Of a stretch of 64,000 nucleotides of DNA, positions 54,390 to 63,380 are shown piece by piece; positions within the stretch are counted from its first letter, which is position 1; every line of letters begins with the position of its first letter. Position numbers and translations under genes: made by a program. This DNA is from Rhodopseudomonas infernalis (GTDB lineage: Bacteria > Pseudomonadota > Alphaproteobacteria > Rhizobiales > Xanthobacteraceae), in the NCBI RefSeq assembly GCF_022271405.1, contig NZ_JAJNAL010000001.1, positions 248,001 to 312,000 on the forward strand, written 5' to 3'. The notes beneath the pieces were generated by a model, which saw only the letters and a program-made list of their open reading frames with translations, had not been told where the DNA came from and did not search any database.

Positions 54390-56276
54390 TCAATCCGCCG
54401 CGATCACGTGCGGCGGCGGCGGGTCGGCGTAAAGGTCGGCGATCAGCGCGGCGCGATGTTCGAGGACCGCGCGCTGGTTGACCGAGCCCTTGTCGGTGAC
54501 TTCGCCGGCGTCGATCGACAGCGGCTCGCCGAGCAGTGTGGCGCGGGTGATGCGGTTTGACGAGCCCGTCGCCTGCGTCAGCAGCTTGCGGAAGCTCTCG
54601 CGAAACGTCTCGCGAATAGCGCCGTCCTTCGCCATTCCGGCGAGATCGTCGAGCGCCAGCGCCGGGTTGATCAGCCTGCAGCCGTCCGCATCGAGGATCA
54701 CCACGGCCGACACCGTATCGTGGTCGAGCCCGGCGATCACCACATCGCGCACCAGCGGCGCGCAGGCGGCGATGAACTTGGCGCGCAGCGGACCGACGCT
54801 GACCCAGGTGCCAGATGCGAGCTTGAAATCCTCGGAAATACGCCCGTCGAAATCGAAGCCCGCGGTGAGATCGTTGGCATCGACCGGCTTCAGCGCGTCG
54901 TTGAGCTTGTAGTAGCCCTCTTCGTCGAACGCCTTGGCGGTCAGCTCCGGCGCACGCCAATAGCCGGGCGTGATGTTCGGGCCTCTGGCGCGGACTTCCA
55001 GCTTGCCGTTATTCGGCACCAGCTTGGCCTCGTTGCCGGGCACCGGCAGGCCGACGTGGCCGGACCGGCTGGTCTGCGGCGTCACCGACATGAAGAAGGG
55101 CGCGGTCTCGGTAGCGCCGAGGCCGGTGAGCATCGGCACGCGCGCGCCGGTCTCCTGCACGGCGACTTCGTCGAGTCCGTCCCAGACGTGCCGCGCCAGG
55201 CTGGCGCCGGAGAAGAACATCGCATGCAGCCGGCTGAAGAACAGCTGCCGAAGCTGTGCATCCTCGCGCAGCACCGGCAACAGCGATTCGTAGCCCTTGG
55301 GGACGTTGAAGTACACGGTCGGGGCGATCTCACGCAGATTGCGGATCGTCGCCGCGATGCCGGCAGGCGTCGGCTTGCCGTCGTCGATATACATCGAGCC
55401 GCCGTTGAACAACGTCAGCCCGATATTGTGGTTGCCGCCGAAGGTGTGATTCCACGGCAGCCAGTCGACGATCACCGGCGGCTCGTCCTTCAGGAACGCC
55501 ATCGCCTCGCGGATCATCACCTGATTGGCGCAGATCATCCGCTGGGTGTTGATCACCGCCTTCGGATTTCCGGTCGAGCCGGAGGTCAGCAGAAACTTCG
55601 CGATGGTGTCGTGACCGATCGCGTCGTGCTTCGCCGCCAGGTCCGGATGGTCGGGCGTGTTCAAGAGGTCCTCGAGCGCCGTCACCTTGCGGCCCGGCAC
55701 CTCACCGCGCGTCGCGGCGATCTCGACGTCTTCCGGCACGGTGGCGAGGATCGCCGGCGCGAACGGCGTGACGTCGTCGGCAAAAATGAGTCCAGGCGTC
55801 AGCAGGCCGACGATGTAGCGCAGCTTGCCGAAATCCTTCGACACCAGCGAATAAGGCGGCGACACCGGGCACATCGCGACGCCCGCATACAGCGCGCCGA
55901 ACATCATTTGGGCGTGGTCGATCGAATTGCCCGACAGGATCATCACCGGCCGCTCGGCCGAGAGCCCGCGCGCCAGCAGCGCCGAGGCGATGCGCTGCGC
56001 TGCGCTCAGCATCTGCGCGTAACTGATCGTGCGCCAGCCGCCGGTCTTGTCGCGCTCCGCCATGAACACCCGGTCGGGCGTCTGCTCGGCGAAATGGTGC
56101 AGGCGGTCGGTGATCCGCACCGGATAGTCCGCGAGCGTCGTGGTCGAGCGCACATAGATCGTGCCGTCCGGCTTGCGGTCGGTCGAGATGCCTATCCGGC
56201 CGAACGAAATGTCCCGCAGCGGATGAAGCCCGCCGTCGCTCCCCGCCGTATCGGCGCGTGCAGTCGCGTTCATCAT
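54390..56276 (-). CDS. couB: CouB, p-coumaroyl/feruloyl-CoA synthetase
   Basis: 628 residues from ATG 56276, five bases after GAGGTGG; an in-frame GTG at 56285 lacks a ribosome site at proper distance. It is an adenylate-forming enzyme: P-loop FLLTSGSTGNPKAV (228-241), LPWNHTFGG, GLGATETAPFF and the C-terminal AKFIAACAPLVRDVV region. The N-terminal part and length match feruloyl-CoA synthetases rather than plant-type 4CL. It activates p-coumarate, ferulate or caffeate with ATP and CoA. It starts 11 bases past the couA stop, so the two are one operon; an inverted-repeat operator precedes couA. Confidence 0.92.
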   Translation of the reverse strand: MMNATARADTAGSDGGLHPLRDISFGRIGISTDRKPDGTIYVRSTTTLADYPVRITDRLHHFAEQTPDRVFMAERDKTGGWRTISYAQMLSAAQRIASALLARGLSAERPVMILSGNSIDHAQMMFGALYAGVAMCPVSPPYSLVSKDFGKLRYIVGLLTPGLIFADDVTPFAPAILATVPEDVEIAATRGEVPGRKVTALEDLLNTPDHPDLAAKHDAIGHDTIAKFLLTSGSTGNPKAVINTQRMICANQVMIREAMAFLKDEPPVIVDWLPWNHTFGGNHNIGLTLFNGGSMYIDDGKPTPAGIAATIRNLREIAPTVYFNVPKGYESLLPVLREDAQLRQLFFSRLHAMFFSGASLARHVWDGLDEVAVQETGARVPMLTGLGATETAPFFMSVTPQTSRSGHVGLPVPGNEAKLVPNNGKLEVRARGPNITPGYWRAPELTAKAFDEEGYYKLNDALKPVDANDLTAGFDFDGRISEDFKLASGTWVSVGPLRAKFIAACAPLVRDVVIAGLDHDTVSAVVILDADGCRLINPALALDDLAGMAKDGAIRETFRESFRKLLTQATGSSNRITRATLLGEPLSIDAGEVTDKGSVNQRAVLEHRAALIADLYADPPPPHVIAAD

Positions 56277-56286
56277 GATATCCACC

Positions 56287-57096
56287 TCAGGTGGGTTTGA
56301 CCTTGGCGGTCTTGTGATCGAGGAAGGCGCGGATCCGGTTCTTGGCTTCCTGGTCGCTCTGCGCGACGGTGGCCATCAGCGATTCCATCAGCAGCCCGGT
56401 CTGCGGATTGGCCTCGGCGATCATCGGCAGCGCCTGCAGCACGGCGAAATTCGTCAGCGGCGCGTTCTGCGCAACGCGATTGCCGAGTTCGATCGCCTTG
56501 TCGTAGGCCGAGCCGCCGTCGTCGGTGAGATATTGCGAGAAGCCGTGCACCACGCCGTCCGCCGCGGAATACACCCGGCCGGTCAGCATCATGTCGGCCA
56601 TCCGCGCCACGCCGATCAACCGCGGCAGACGGACCGAGCCGCCGCCGCCGACGAAGATGCCGCGGCTGCCTTCCGGCAGCGCGTAATAGGCCGATGGCTC
56701 GGCGACACGGATATGCGCCGCGCAGGCGAGCTCGAGCCCGCCGCCGATCACCGCGCCCTTCAGTGCCGCGATCACCGGCACGCGGCAATACTGAACTCTG
56801 TCGAACACCCGGTGCCAGGTCTGCGAATGCACCAGCCCTTCGGTGGCGTCGCGCTCGCGCAGTTCGGACAGATCGAGGCCGGCGGAGAAGTGATCGCCGA
56901 TGCCGTGGATTACCACCGCGCGAATGTCGTCCGGGATGTCGGTGAAGCAATCTTTCAGCGCAGCCATCAGCCCGTCATTCAGCGCATTGCGCTTTTTCGG
57001 GCGATTGAGGCCGATCGTCAGCACGGAGCCGACGGTTTCGACGACCAGCGTCGATGAGTCCGCGAGCGTCGCGGCAGAGGCGTTTCCTGTGAGCAC
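56287..57096 (-). CDS. couA: CouA, enoyl-CoA hydratase/lyase for hydroxycinnamoyl-CoA
   Basis: 269 residues from GTG 57096, with AGGA seven bases ahead. It is a crotonase-fold protein: HFSAGLDLSEL, Glu122 in IGGGLELACAAH and Glu142 in ALPEGSRGIFVGGGGSVRL. In the CouAB pathway it hydrates p-coumaroyl-CoA and cleaves it to 4-hydroxybenzaldehyde and acetyl-CoA. The second Glu block (ALPEGSRGIFVGGG) differs from ordinary short-chain hydratases and fits R. palustris CouA. It is the first gene of the operon and the predicted CouR operator is 22 bases upstream. No aldehyde dehydrogenase gene is in the window. Confidence 0.92.
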   Translation of the reverse strand: MLTGNASAATLADSSTLVVETVGSVLTIGLNRPKKRNALNDGLMAALKDCFTDIPDDIRAVVIHGIGDHFSAGLDLSELRERDATEGLVHSQTWHRVFDRVQYCRVPVIAALKGAVIGGGLELACAAHIRVAEPSAYYALPEGSRGIFVGGGGSVRLPRLIGVARMADMMLTGRVYSAADGVVHGFSQYLTDDGGSAYDKAIELGNRVAQNAPLTNFAVLQALPMIAEANPQTGLLMESLMATVAQSDQEAKNRIRAFLDHKTAKVKPT

Positions 57097-57118
57097 TTAT
57101 TACGTCCTGTGCAGAATA

Positions 57119-57133
57119 GTTATAGACTATAAC
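57119..57133. promoter_or_regulatory. Predicted CouR operator at couA
   Basis: GTTATA-GAC-TATAAC, a perfect 6-3-6 inverted repeat. It lies 12 bases downstream of a TTGACT (57146-57151, minus strand), so it overlaps the expected -10 region and should block couAB transcription. Confidence 0.8.
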
Positions 57134-57221
57134 GAATGCGGCGGGAGTCAATGGGCGTAGCGCGGCGATGGGAAATCGAATGCCGTGAGATGCACAAACG
57201 TAGCCAAGACGACTGCGCGCT

Positions 57222-57546
57222 CCCTCTCCCGCTTGCGGGATAGGGCTGGGGTGAGGGCGACACGCGCACTGACTCTGGGCCACGCGGAGGCACCACCTCA
57301 CCCGGCTTCGCTGCGCCAAGCAACCCTCTCCCACGAGGGGAGAGGGTTGGGCTGCCGTCGCGGAGATCGATGCTCGAGACGATTGCCTCCCCGCGAGCAC
57401 GGCGAGCTCCCTCGCCCCGCTCTTCGCGGGGAGAGGGTTGGGGTGAGGGGCGCCCCGAGCACAGAGGCTCGGCAGCGGCGAAGCGCCCCCTCACCCGGCT
57501 TGCATCTGGCGATGCAAGCCGACCTCTCCCCGCTCGCGGGGAGAGG
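57222..57546. repeat. Family D intergenic repeat array
   Basis: It contains several CCCTCTCCC / GGGGAGAGG blocks with GGGGTGAGGG and CCCCTCACCC partners, in at least two tandem units. It occupies most of the 473 bases between couA and the DUF3237 gene. No gene seen. Confidence 0.75.
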
Positions 57547-57569
57547 TGAAGGCGGCGGCTTTGCTGAGC

Positions 57570-58031
57570 CTACAGCACCTGATGCACGTCGACGACGACG
57601 CGATCTTTGTGGCGGGCGGCGGAGCCGATGAACAAATACTGGGTCAGCCACTGATAATTCGGGTGCCCGGTCTCGAACCGCGGGCGGGTGCGGAAATAGA
57701 TCAGCTTGGGATCGACCGGCTCGCCGCGTTTCAGCTTCTGCAGAAGTTCGATCGGCCCGAACCGGATTCCGAAATTTTCGACATAGACCACCGCGCCGTC
57801 GTCGGTCTCGAACGCGTATTTGGCCTCCAGCTCGATCAGCTCGTTCGGCCGGATGATCTGAAAGTCGGCGCCGGACGGCAGGATGCGACCGCTGATGCCC
57901 TCGCCCTTCACGGTGCCGCCGATCACGGGAATCACCCGCCGCACACCGGCGCCGGTGTCGCCGGCGGAGATCACCTCGCCGATATGCGCCGTGATGGTGA
58001 AGACGTATTTGGTTTCGAGCGTGGGCGTCAT
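57570..58031 (-). CDS. DUF3237 protein
   Basis: 153 residues from ATG 58031, eight bases after GGAGG; a TTG two codons upstream is not preferred. It is all-beta and cytoplasmic, opening LETKYVFTITAHIGEVISAG and containing GGTVKGEGISGRILPSGADFQIIRPNELIELEAKYAFETDDGAVVYVENFGIR, the core of DUF3237. The end FRTRPRFETGHPNYQWLTQYLFIGSAARHKDRVVVDVHQVL is typical of the family. No activity is known. It sits between couA and the TRAP transporter genes on the same strand, so it may act in aromatic metabolism, but this is only context. Confidence 0.85.
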   Translation of the reverse strand: MTPTLETKYVFTITAHIGEVISAGDTGAGVRRVIPVIGGTVKGEGISGRILPSGADFQIIRPNELIELEAKYAFETDDGAVVYVENFGIRFGPIELLQKLKRGEPVDPKLIYFRTRPRFETGHPNYQWLTQYLFIGSAARHKDRVVVDVHQVL

Positions 58032-58050
58032 CGTCAAATCCTCCGTCCCC

Positions 58051-58140
58051 CGTCATGGCCGGGCTTGTCCCGGCCATCCACGCCTTTTATGCGTTTTAGT
58101 CAGCAAGGCGTGGATGCCCGGGACGAGCCCGGGCATGACG
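58051..58140. repeat. 90-bp palindromic element, family A
   Basis: Outer arms CGTCATGGCCGGGC and GGGCATGACG (imperfectly paired) with inner arms CCACGCCTT and AAGGCGTGG. It lies between the TRAP large subunit gene and the DUF3237 gene. Confidence 0.9.
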
Positions 58141-58155
58141 GGCTTTGTTAGCTGA

Positions 58156-59460
58156 TCACCCGATCATCCGCATCGGCAGCCAGGTGGCGATTACCGGAAA
58201 AGCGACCAGGATGCCGAGGCGGATCAGGTCGGTGGCAACGAACGGCAGCACGCCTTTGAAGATCGTCGACATGCTGACGTCCTTGATCACGCTCTTGATC
58301 ACGAACACGTTCATGCCGACCGGCGGATGGATCAGGCCGAGTTCGACTGTCATCACGATGATGATGCCGAACCAGATCGGATCGAAGCCCAGCGCCATGA
58401 TGACCGGGAACACGATCGGCACGGTGAGGATCACCATCGCCATCGCATCCATCAGGCAGCCGAGCACCAGATACATCAACAGGATCAGCGCCAGCACGCC
58501 GTACGGGCCGATGCCGAGGCCGGTGAGAAACTCGGTGATCAGCTGCGGCGTCTGAGTGATGGTGAGAAAATAACCGAAGCACAGCGCGCCGATCAGCACG
58601 GTGAACACGGCGGCAGCGGTGCGCGTCGCCTGCAGCAGCGACTGCAGGATGCCCTCGCGGCTGAGCTTGCCGCGGAGGATGCCGATCAGGAAAGCGCCGA
58701 CGGCGCCGACCGCACCGGCCTCGGTCGGAATGAAGAATCCGCCATACAGGCCGCCGATGACGAACACGAACAGCAGAAGCGGCGACCACACGTCGCGAAA
58801 CGCCGCCAAGCGGTCGGCCCACGATGCCTTCGGGCCGGCGGGCAGGAAGCCGGGCTTGGCCACGCCGATGATCCAGATCGTGATCATATGCATGACTATC
58901 GCGAGCAGGCCCGGCACGATGCCGGCGATGAACAATTTGCCGATGTCCTGCTGGGTGATGATGCCGTACACGGCGAGCACCGTCGACGGCGGCAGCATCG
59001 CGCCGAGCGTGCCGCCGACGGCGATCACGCCGGTCGAGAACGACTGCGGATAGCCGAACCGCCGCATTTCCGGATACGCCACGGCCGAGAACGTCGCGGC
59101 AGTCGCGACGGACGAGCCGGAGATCGCCGCGAAGCCGCCGCAGGCGCCGATCGTGGCGATGCCGAGCCCGCCCTTCCAATGGCCGACGAAGGTGTTGCCG
59201 GCGCGGAACAGCTCGCGGCTGATCCCCGATGCGGACACGAACGCGCCCATCAGCAGGAACATCGGGATCACGCCGAACGAGTAGTCGGTGACGGTCCGCA
59301 TCGTGGTCTGGCCGACCAGCTTCAGCGCCGGATCGAGGCCGGTGAGATAGCCGAAGCCGGTGGCGCCGACGAGCCCCATCGCCATGCCGACCGGCACGCG
59401 CAGCAGCATCAGCACGAACAGGCTGACGAAGCCGATCAGCGCAACCATTTCGTTGGACAT
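58156..59460 (-). CDS. tarM: TarM, TRAP transporter large membrane subunit (DctM)
   Basis: 434 residues, about twelve membrane helices. Typical DctM signatures are LLRVPVGMAMGLVGATGFGYL, PMFLLMGAFVSASGISRELF, a GGFAAISGSSVATAATFS loop and the C-terminal HPPVGMNVFVIKSV. It forms the sodium-driven transport channel. It begins six bases after the small-subunit gene. In R. palustris CGA009 the syntenic TarPQM system was reported as a promiscuous uptake route for lignin-derived aromatics, redundant with CouPSTU. Confidence 0.92.
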   Translation of the reverse strand: MSNEMVALIGFVSLFVLMLLRVPVGMAMGLVGATGFGYLTGLDPALKLVGQTTMRTVTDYSFGVIPMFLLMGAFVSASGISRELFRAGNTFVGHWKGGLGIATIGACGGFAAISGSSVATAATFSAVAYPEMRRFGYPQSFSTGVIAVGGTLGAMLPPSTVLAVYGIITQQDIGKLFIAGIVPGLLAIVMHMITIWIIGVAKPGFLPAGPKASWADRLAAFRDVWSPLLLFVFVIGGLYGGFFIPTEAGAVGAVGAFLIGILRGKLSREGILQSLLQATRTAAAVFTVLIGALCFGYFLTITQTPQLITEFLTGLGIGPYGVLALILLMYLVLGCLMDAMAMVILTVPIVFPVIMALGFDPIWFGIIIVMTVELGLIHPPVGMNVFVIKSVIKDVSMSTIFKGVLPFVATDLIRLGILVAFPVIATWLPMRMIG

Positions 59461-59466
59461 CGCGGC

Positions 59467-60036
59467 TTACTCCACCGGCTTCATGCGCTGTTCGCGCATC
59501 TGCTCCGGATGGAAGATCAGCCGGAAAGTTCGGATTGCGATCAACAGCACCGCGGAGACGTCGCCGATCCACGACACCAGATAGAACGGCCAGATCGGTA
59601 CCTGCAGGTCCATGGTGACGATGTGATCGGCGCGCGTCGTCACCACCTTGTCGAACAGCGTGTAGGTCTGCACGCTGACGACGAACAGCAGCACCAGCGT
59701 CGCGAAGATATCGATGACGCGCTGCCAGCGCGGCGATGCCGCCGCCCAGACCAGATCGACGGTGATGTGCGAGCCGCGATAGGAGGTCGCCGCGATGCCC
59801 CAGAAGATCAGCACGCCGAGCATGAACTGCCCGAAATTGTAGTAGTCCGGGATCGTCACCGCGAAGAATTTTCGCATGAACACCGCCAGGAAGGTGTTCA
59901 GCGCCACGATGCCGACGAAGAACGCCGCGATCCATTCGATCACGTCGATGAATCGGTCCATCCGGTTCTTGGCGACACGCTTCGTCTCCAGCGCGCCGGG
60001 CAGCCGATCGGCCAGCTTGTCGAGGTCGGAGGTCAT
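59467..60036 (-). CDS. tarQ: TarQ, TRAP transporter small membrane subunit (DctQ)
   Basis: 189 residues, four membrane helices. Motifs are VIEWIAAFFVGIVALNTFLAVFMRKFF, the DctQ hallmark FWGIAATSYRGSHITVDLVW, and a final helix near LVSWIGDVSAVLLIAIR. It stabilises the large subunit and links to the periplasmic receptor. It is separated from tarP by about 185 bases holding a palindromic repeat and from tarM by six bases. Confidence 0.92.
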   Translation of the reverse strand: MTSDLDKLADRLPGALETKRVAKNRMDRFIDVIEWIAAFFVGIVALNTFLAVFMRKFFAVTIPDYYNFGQFMLGVLIFWGIAATSYRGSHITVDLVWAAASPRWQRVIDIFATLVLLFVVSVQTYTLFDKVVTTRADHIVTMDLQVPIWPFYLVSWIGDVSAVLLIAIRTFRLIFHPEQMREQRMKPVE

Positions 60037-60090
60037 GGGGTCAGAACGTTTGGAGCCTGAGTGTTTTGCGTTTCGTCACCACAAACGATT

Positions 60091-60207
60091 CGTCATTCCG
60101 GGGCGCGCGCAGCGCGAGCCCGGAATCCATAACCACCGCCAGGGGATATGGATTCCGGGCCTGCGCCCCAGCCGGCTGACGCCGTCTGGGACGCATCCCG
60201 GAATGAC
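60091..60207. repeat. Palindromic repeat, family C, copy 2
   Basis: Outer arms CGTCATTCCGGGGCG and ATCCCGGAATGAC; inner pair CCCGGAATCCATA and TATGGATTCCGGG. It fills the tarP-tarQ gap and could stabilise tarP mRNA relative to tarQM. Confidence 0.88.
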
Positions 60208-60221
60208 AAAGCCTCATAGGC

Positions 60222-61247
60222 TTACAGCCCCGCGTCGTACTTCTTCAGCGCGGCCTTGAGTTCGCCGTCGATCGCAGCGGCGTCGGCGCCGGCTTTCTTG
60301 ACGCCTTCGGCCCAGGAGTCGCGCAGCGGCTGGGTGGCCTTCTTCCACTCGGCGAGTTGCTCGTCGGTCAGCGGATAGACCTCGTGGCCTTGCAGCGCCT
60401 TCATCTTGGTGCGGCCGTTGGCTTCGAAGTCGACCCACGGATCGGTGACCTTCGAGGCCCATTCCGGCGTGCAATGATCGTCAATGATCTTCTTCTGGGT
60501 CGGCGACAGCGCGTTGTAGGCCTTCAGGCCGATATTGTAGGTAAACACGGTCGAGTACAGCGGCACGTCCATGTGATACTTGACCACCTTGTCGATGCCG
60601 AACAGGAAGATCGACCCCCAGGGGAAGGTGATCTCGTCCGCCACGCCGCGCTCCAGCGCGTCACGCGATTCCGGCGCCGAGGCCTGCACGTTGGTGCCGC
60701 CGAACAGCTTCACCATCTCGCCGATGGTCGATTGCGCCGGACGGACCTTGAGGCCCTTCATGTCCGACGGCAGCACGACCTTCTTCTTGCCGTGCAGCGC
60801 GCCCGGATCGTGGATGAAGGCGAAGCACAGCTTGGTGTCCTTCATCTCGGTCGGCGCGTATTTCTGGTACCACTCGTTGAACGCCTGCGTGCCCTTCTTG
60901 CCGTCCTTGAAGGTGAACGGCAATTGGCCGGCGGAGACGATCGGGAAGCGGCCGGGCTGATAGCCGGGATTGACGTAGGTGACGTCGGCGATGCCGTCGC
61001 GCGCCATGTCGTAATGATCGAAAGCCTTGCCGAGCTGCTCGGAGGGGAAGACGGCCATCTTGATGGTGCCGCCCGAGGCCTTCTCGATGTCGGCCGCCCA
61101 CTCCTTGGTGGCGGGGACCAGCGGATGCGCCGGCGGCACCCAGAGCGAGACTTTCCAGTTGACGGTCTTGTCCTGCGCCGAGGCGGCGGACACGCAGGCG
61201 GGCGTCACGCTGGCTGCAAGCAGCAGCGCGAGCATCATTCTCCTCAT
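60222..61247 (-). CDS. tarP: TarP, TRAP transporter periplasmic receptor (DctP) for aromatic acids
   Basis: 341 residues from ATG 61247, with a GGGAGAG site. A signal peptide ends near SAASAQ. The DctP fold is seen in NWKVSLWVPPAHPLVPATKEWAADIEKASGGTIKMAVFPSEQLG and KGLKVRPAQSTIGEMVKLFGG, whose Arg normally pairs with the ligand carboxylate. It captures organic acids in the periplasm; synteny with R. palustris TarP points to p-coumarate and related acids. It starts the tarPQM operon. A 15-bp inverted repeat matching the couA operator lies 48 bases upstream. Confidence 0.9.
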   Translation of the reverse strand: MRRMMLALLLAASVTPACVSAASAQDKTVNWKVSLWVPPAHPLVPATKEWAADIEKASGGTIKMAVFPSEQLGKAFDHYDMARDGIADVTYVNPGYQPGRFPIVSAGQLPFTFKDGKKGTQAFNEWYQKYAPTEMKDTKLCFAFIHDPGALHGKKKVVLPSDMKGLKVRPAQSTIGEMVKLFGGTNVQASAPESRDALERGVADEITFPWGSIFLFGIDKVVKYHMDVPLYSTVFTYNIGLKAYNALSPTQKKIIDDHCTPEWASKVTDPWVDFEANGRTKMKALQGHEVYPLTDEQLAEWKKATQPLRDSWAEGVKKAGADAAAIDGELKAALKKYDAGL

Positions 61248-61294
61248 CGAGGTCTCTCCCTGTTGGATGGCTTCAAACGGCCTTTGGTTGTATT

Positions 61295-61309
61295 GTTATA
61301 GAATATAAC
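61295..61309. promoter_or_regulatory. Predicted CouR operator at tarP/pobA
   Basis: GTTATA-GAA-TATAAC, a perfect 6-3-6 inverted repeat differing from the couA site by one spacer base. It lies 48 bases upstream of tarP and 110 bases upstream of divergent pobA, so it could control either or both. Confidence 0.75.
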
Positions 61310-61386
61310 CTTCAAAGCAAGTGACCGGCTCGGAATAGCTGGTAGATGGCGGACCGCAACTGGACGGCGACGGCGGCGTCTCGTAA

Positions 61387-62589
<1,203 letters not shown>

Positions 62590-62605
62590 GACGCTTCCCC
62601 CACGC

Positions 62606-62748
62606 CGTCATTCCGGGGCGCGCGCAGCGCGAACCCGGAATCCATAACCCCTGTGCTCTCGGCGTGAGGACCACGTCCGTGCAAACCCCCGCGCGCTGCA
62701 GAGTATGGATTCCGGGTTCACGCGCTGCGCGCGTGCCCCGGAATGACG
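62606..62748. repeat. Palindromic repeat, family C, copy 3 (extended)
   Basis: Outer arms CGTCATTCCGGGGCGCG and CCCCGGAATGACG; inner pair AACCCGGAATCCATA and TATGGATTCCGGGTT. It is longer than the other copies because of a larger centre. It lies just after pobA and may end its transcript. Confidence 0.88.
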
Positions 62749-62903
62749 GGACTGGGGCATCGTGACAGTCGCGCTGGTCGGTTTGCGTCCTCGCAGCCCG
62801 TTTCAAACACTCTCTCAAATCGCGCTTCAAACTTTGTCGGCGTTGCGAGTGATGCTGCGCTGCGGTCTATAGGTGGGGGACGCAACGACGCGAGTGCCCT
62901 CCG

Positions 62904-63347
62904 ATGACCGACAACGATCCGAGCGACATCGTCTTTGAAGACATTCCCGCCGGCTTTGCACGGCACACGCGCAGCAGCCCCCTCACCGCGCCGTGGGAGC
63001 CGCTGTATGCGCGGACCACGGCCGATGCAGTGATACTCGGCCTGCGGGTTCGCGAGGCGCATACCAATTCGCGCGGCCTCGCGCATGGCGGGCTGATCAC
63101 CGCGCTCGCCGACAACGCGATGGGCTACAGCTGCGGCCTCAAGCTCGGCGGCGCCGCGCGGCTGCTGACGGCGTCGCTGGCGATCGATTTCATCGGCTCG
63201 GCGAGGATCGGCCAATGGCTGCAGATCGAACCGGAGGTGATCAAAGTCGGCCGGACGCTGTGCGTCACGCAGTGCTTCGTCACCGCCGACGGCGTCCGCT
63301 GCGCCCGCGCCAACGGCACCTTCAGCGTGGTCGAGGCGAAGGCCTGA
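62904..63347 (+). CDS. PaaI-type acyl-CoA thioesterase
   Basis: 147 residues, hot-dog fold. The motif NSRGLAHGGLITALADNAMGYSCGL (HGG with the following Asp) is the active site of the PaaI/YbgC-like thioesterase group. It hydrolyses acyl- or phenylacetyl-type CoA thioesters. No strong ribosome site precedes ATG 62904. It is separated from pobA by a large palindrome, so it may not be co-transcribed. It differs in subfamily from the WGDCDP-type thioesterase in the cou operon. Confidence 0.85.
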   Translation: MTDNDPSDIVFEDIPAGFARHTRSSPLTAPWEPLYARTTADAVILGLRVREAHTNSRGLAHGGLITALADNAMGYSCGLKLGGAARLLTASLAIDFIGSARIGQWLQIEPEVIKVGRTLCVTQCFVTADGVRCARANGTFSVVEAKA

Positions 63348-63380
63348 CCACGCTGATGACGATGTGGCGCGCGGCTCGCC

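Noticed and set aside
57222-57546. CRISPR-like array
   Set aside because: Blocks are CCCTCTCCC-type palindromic repeats of uneven size and spacing with no constant spacers and no cas genes.
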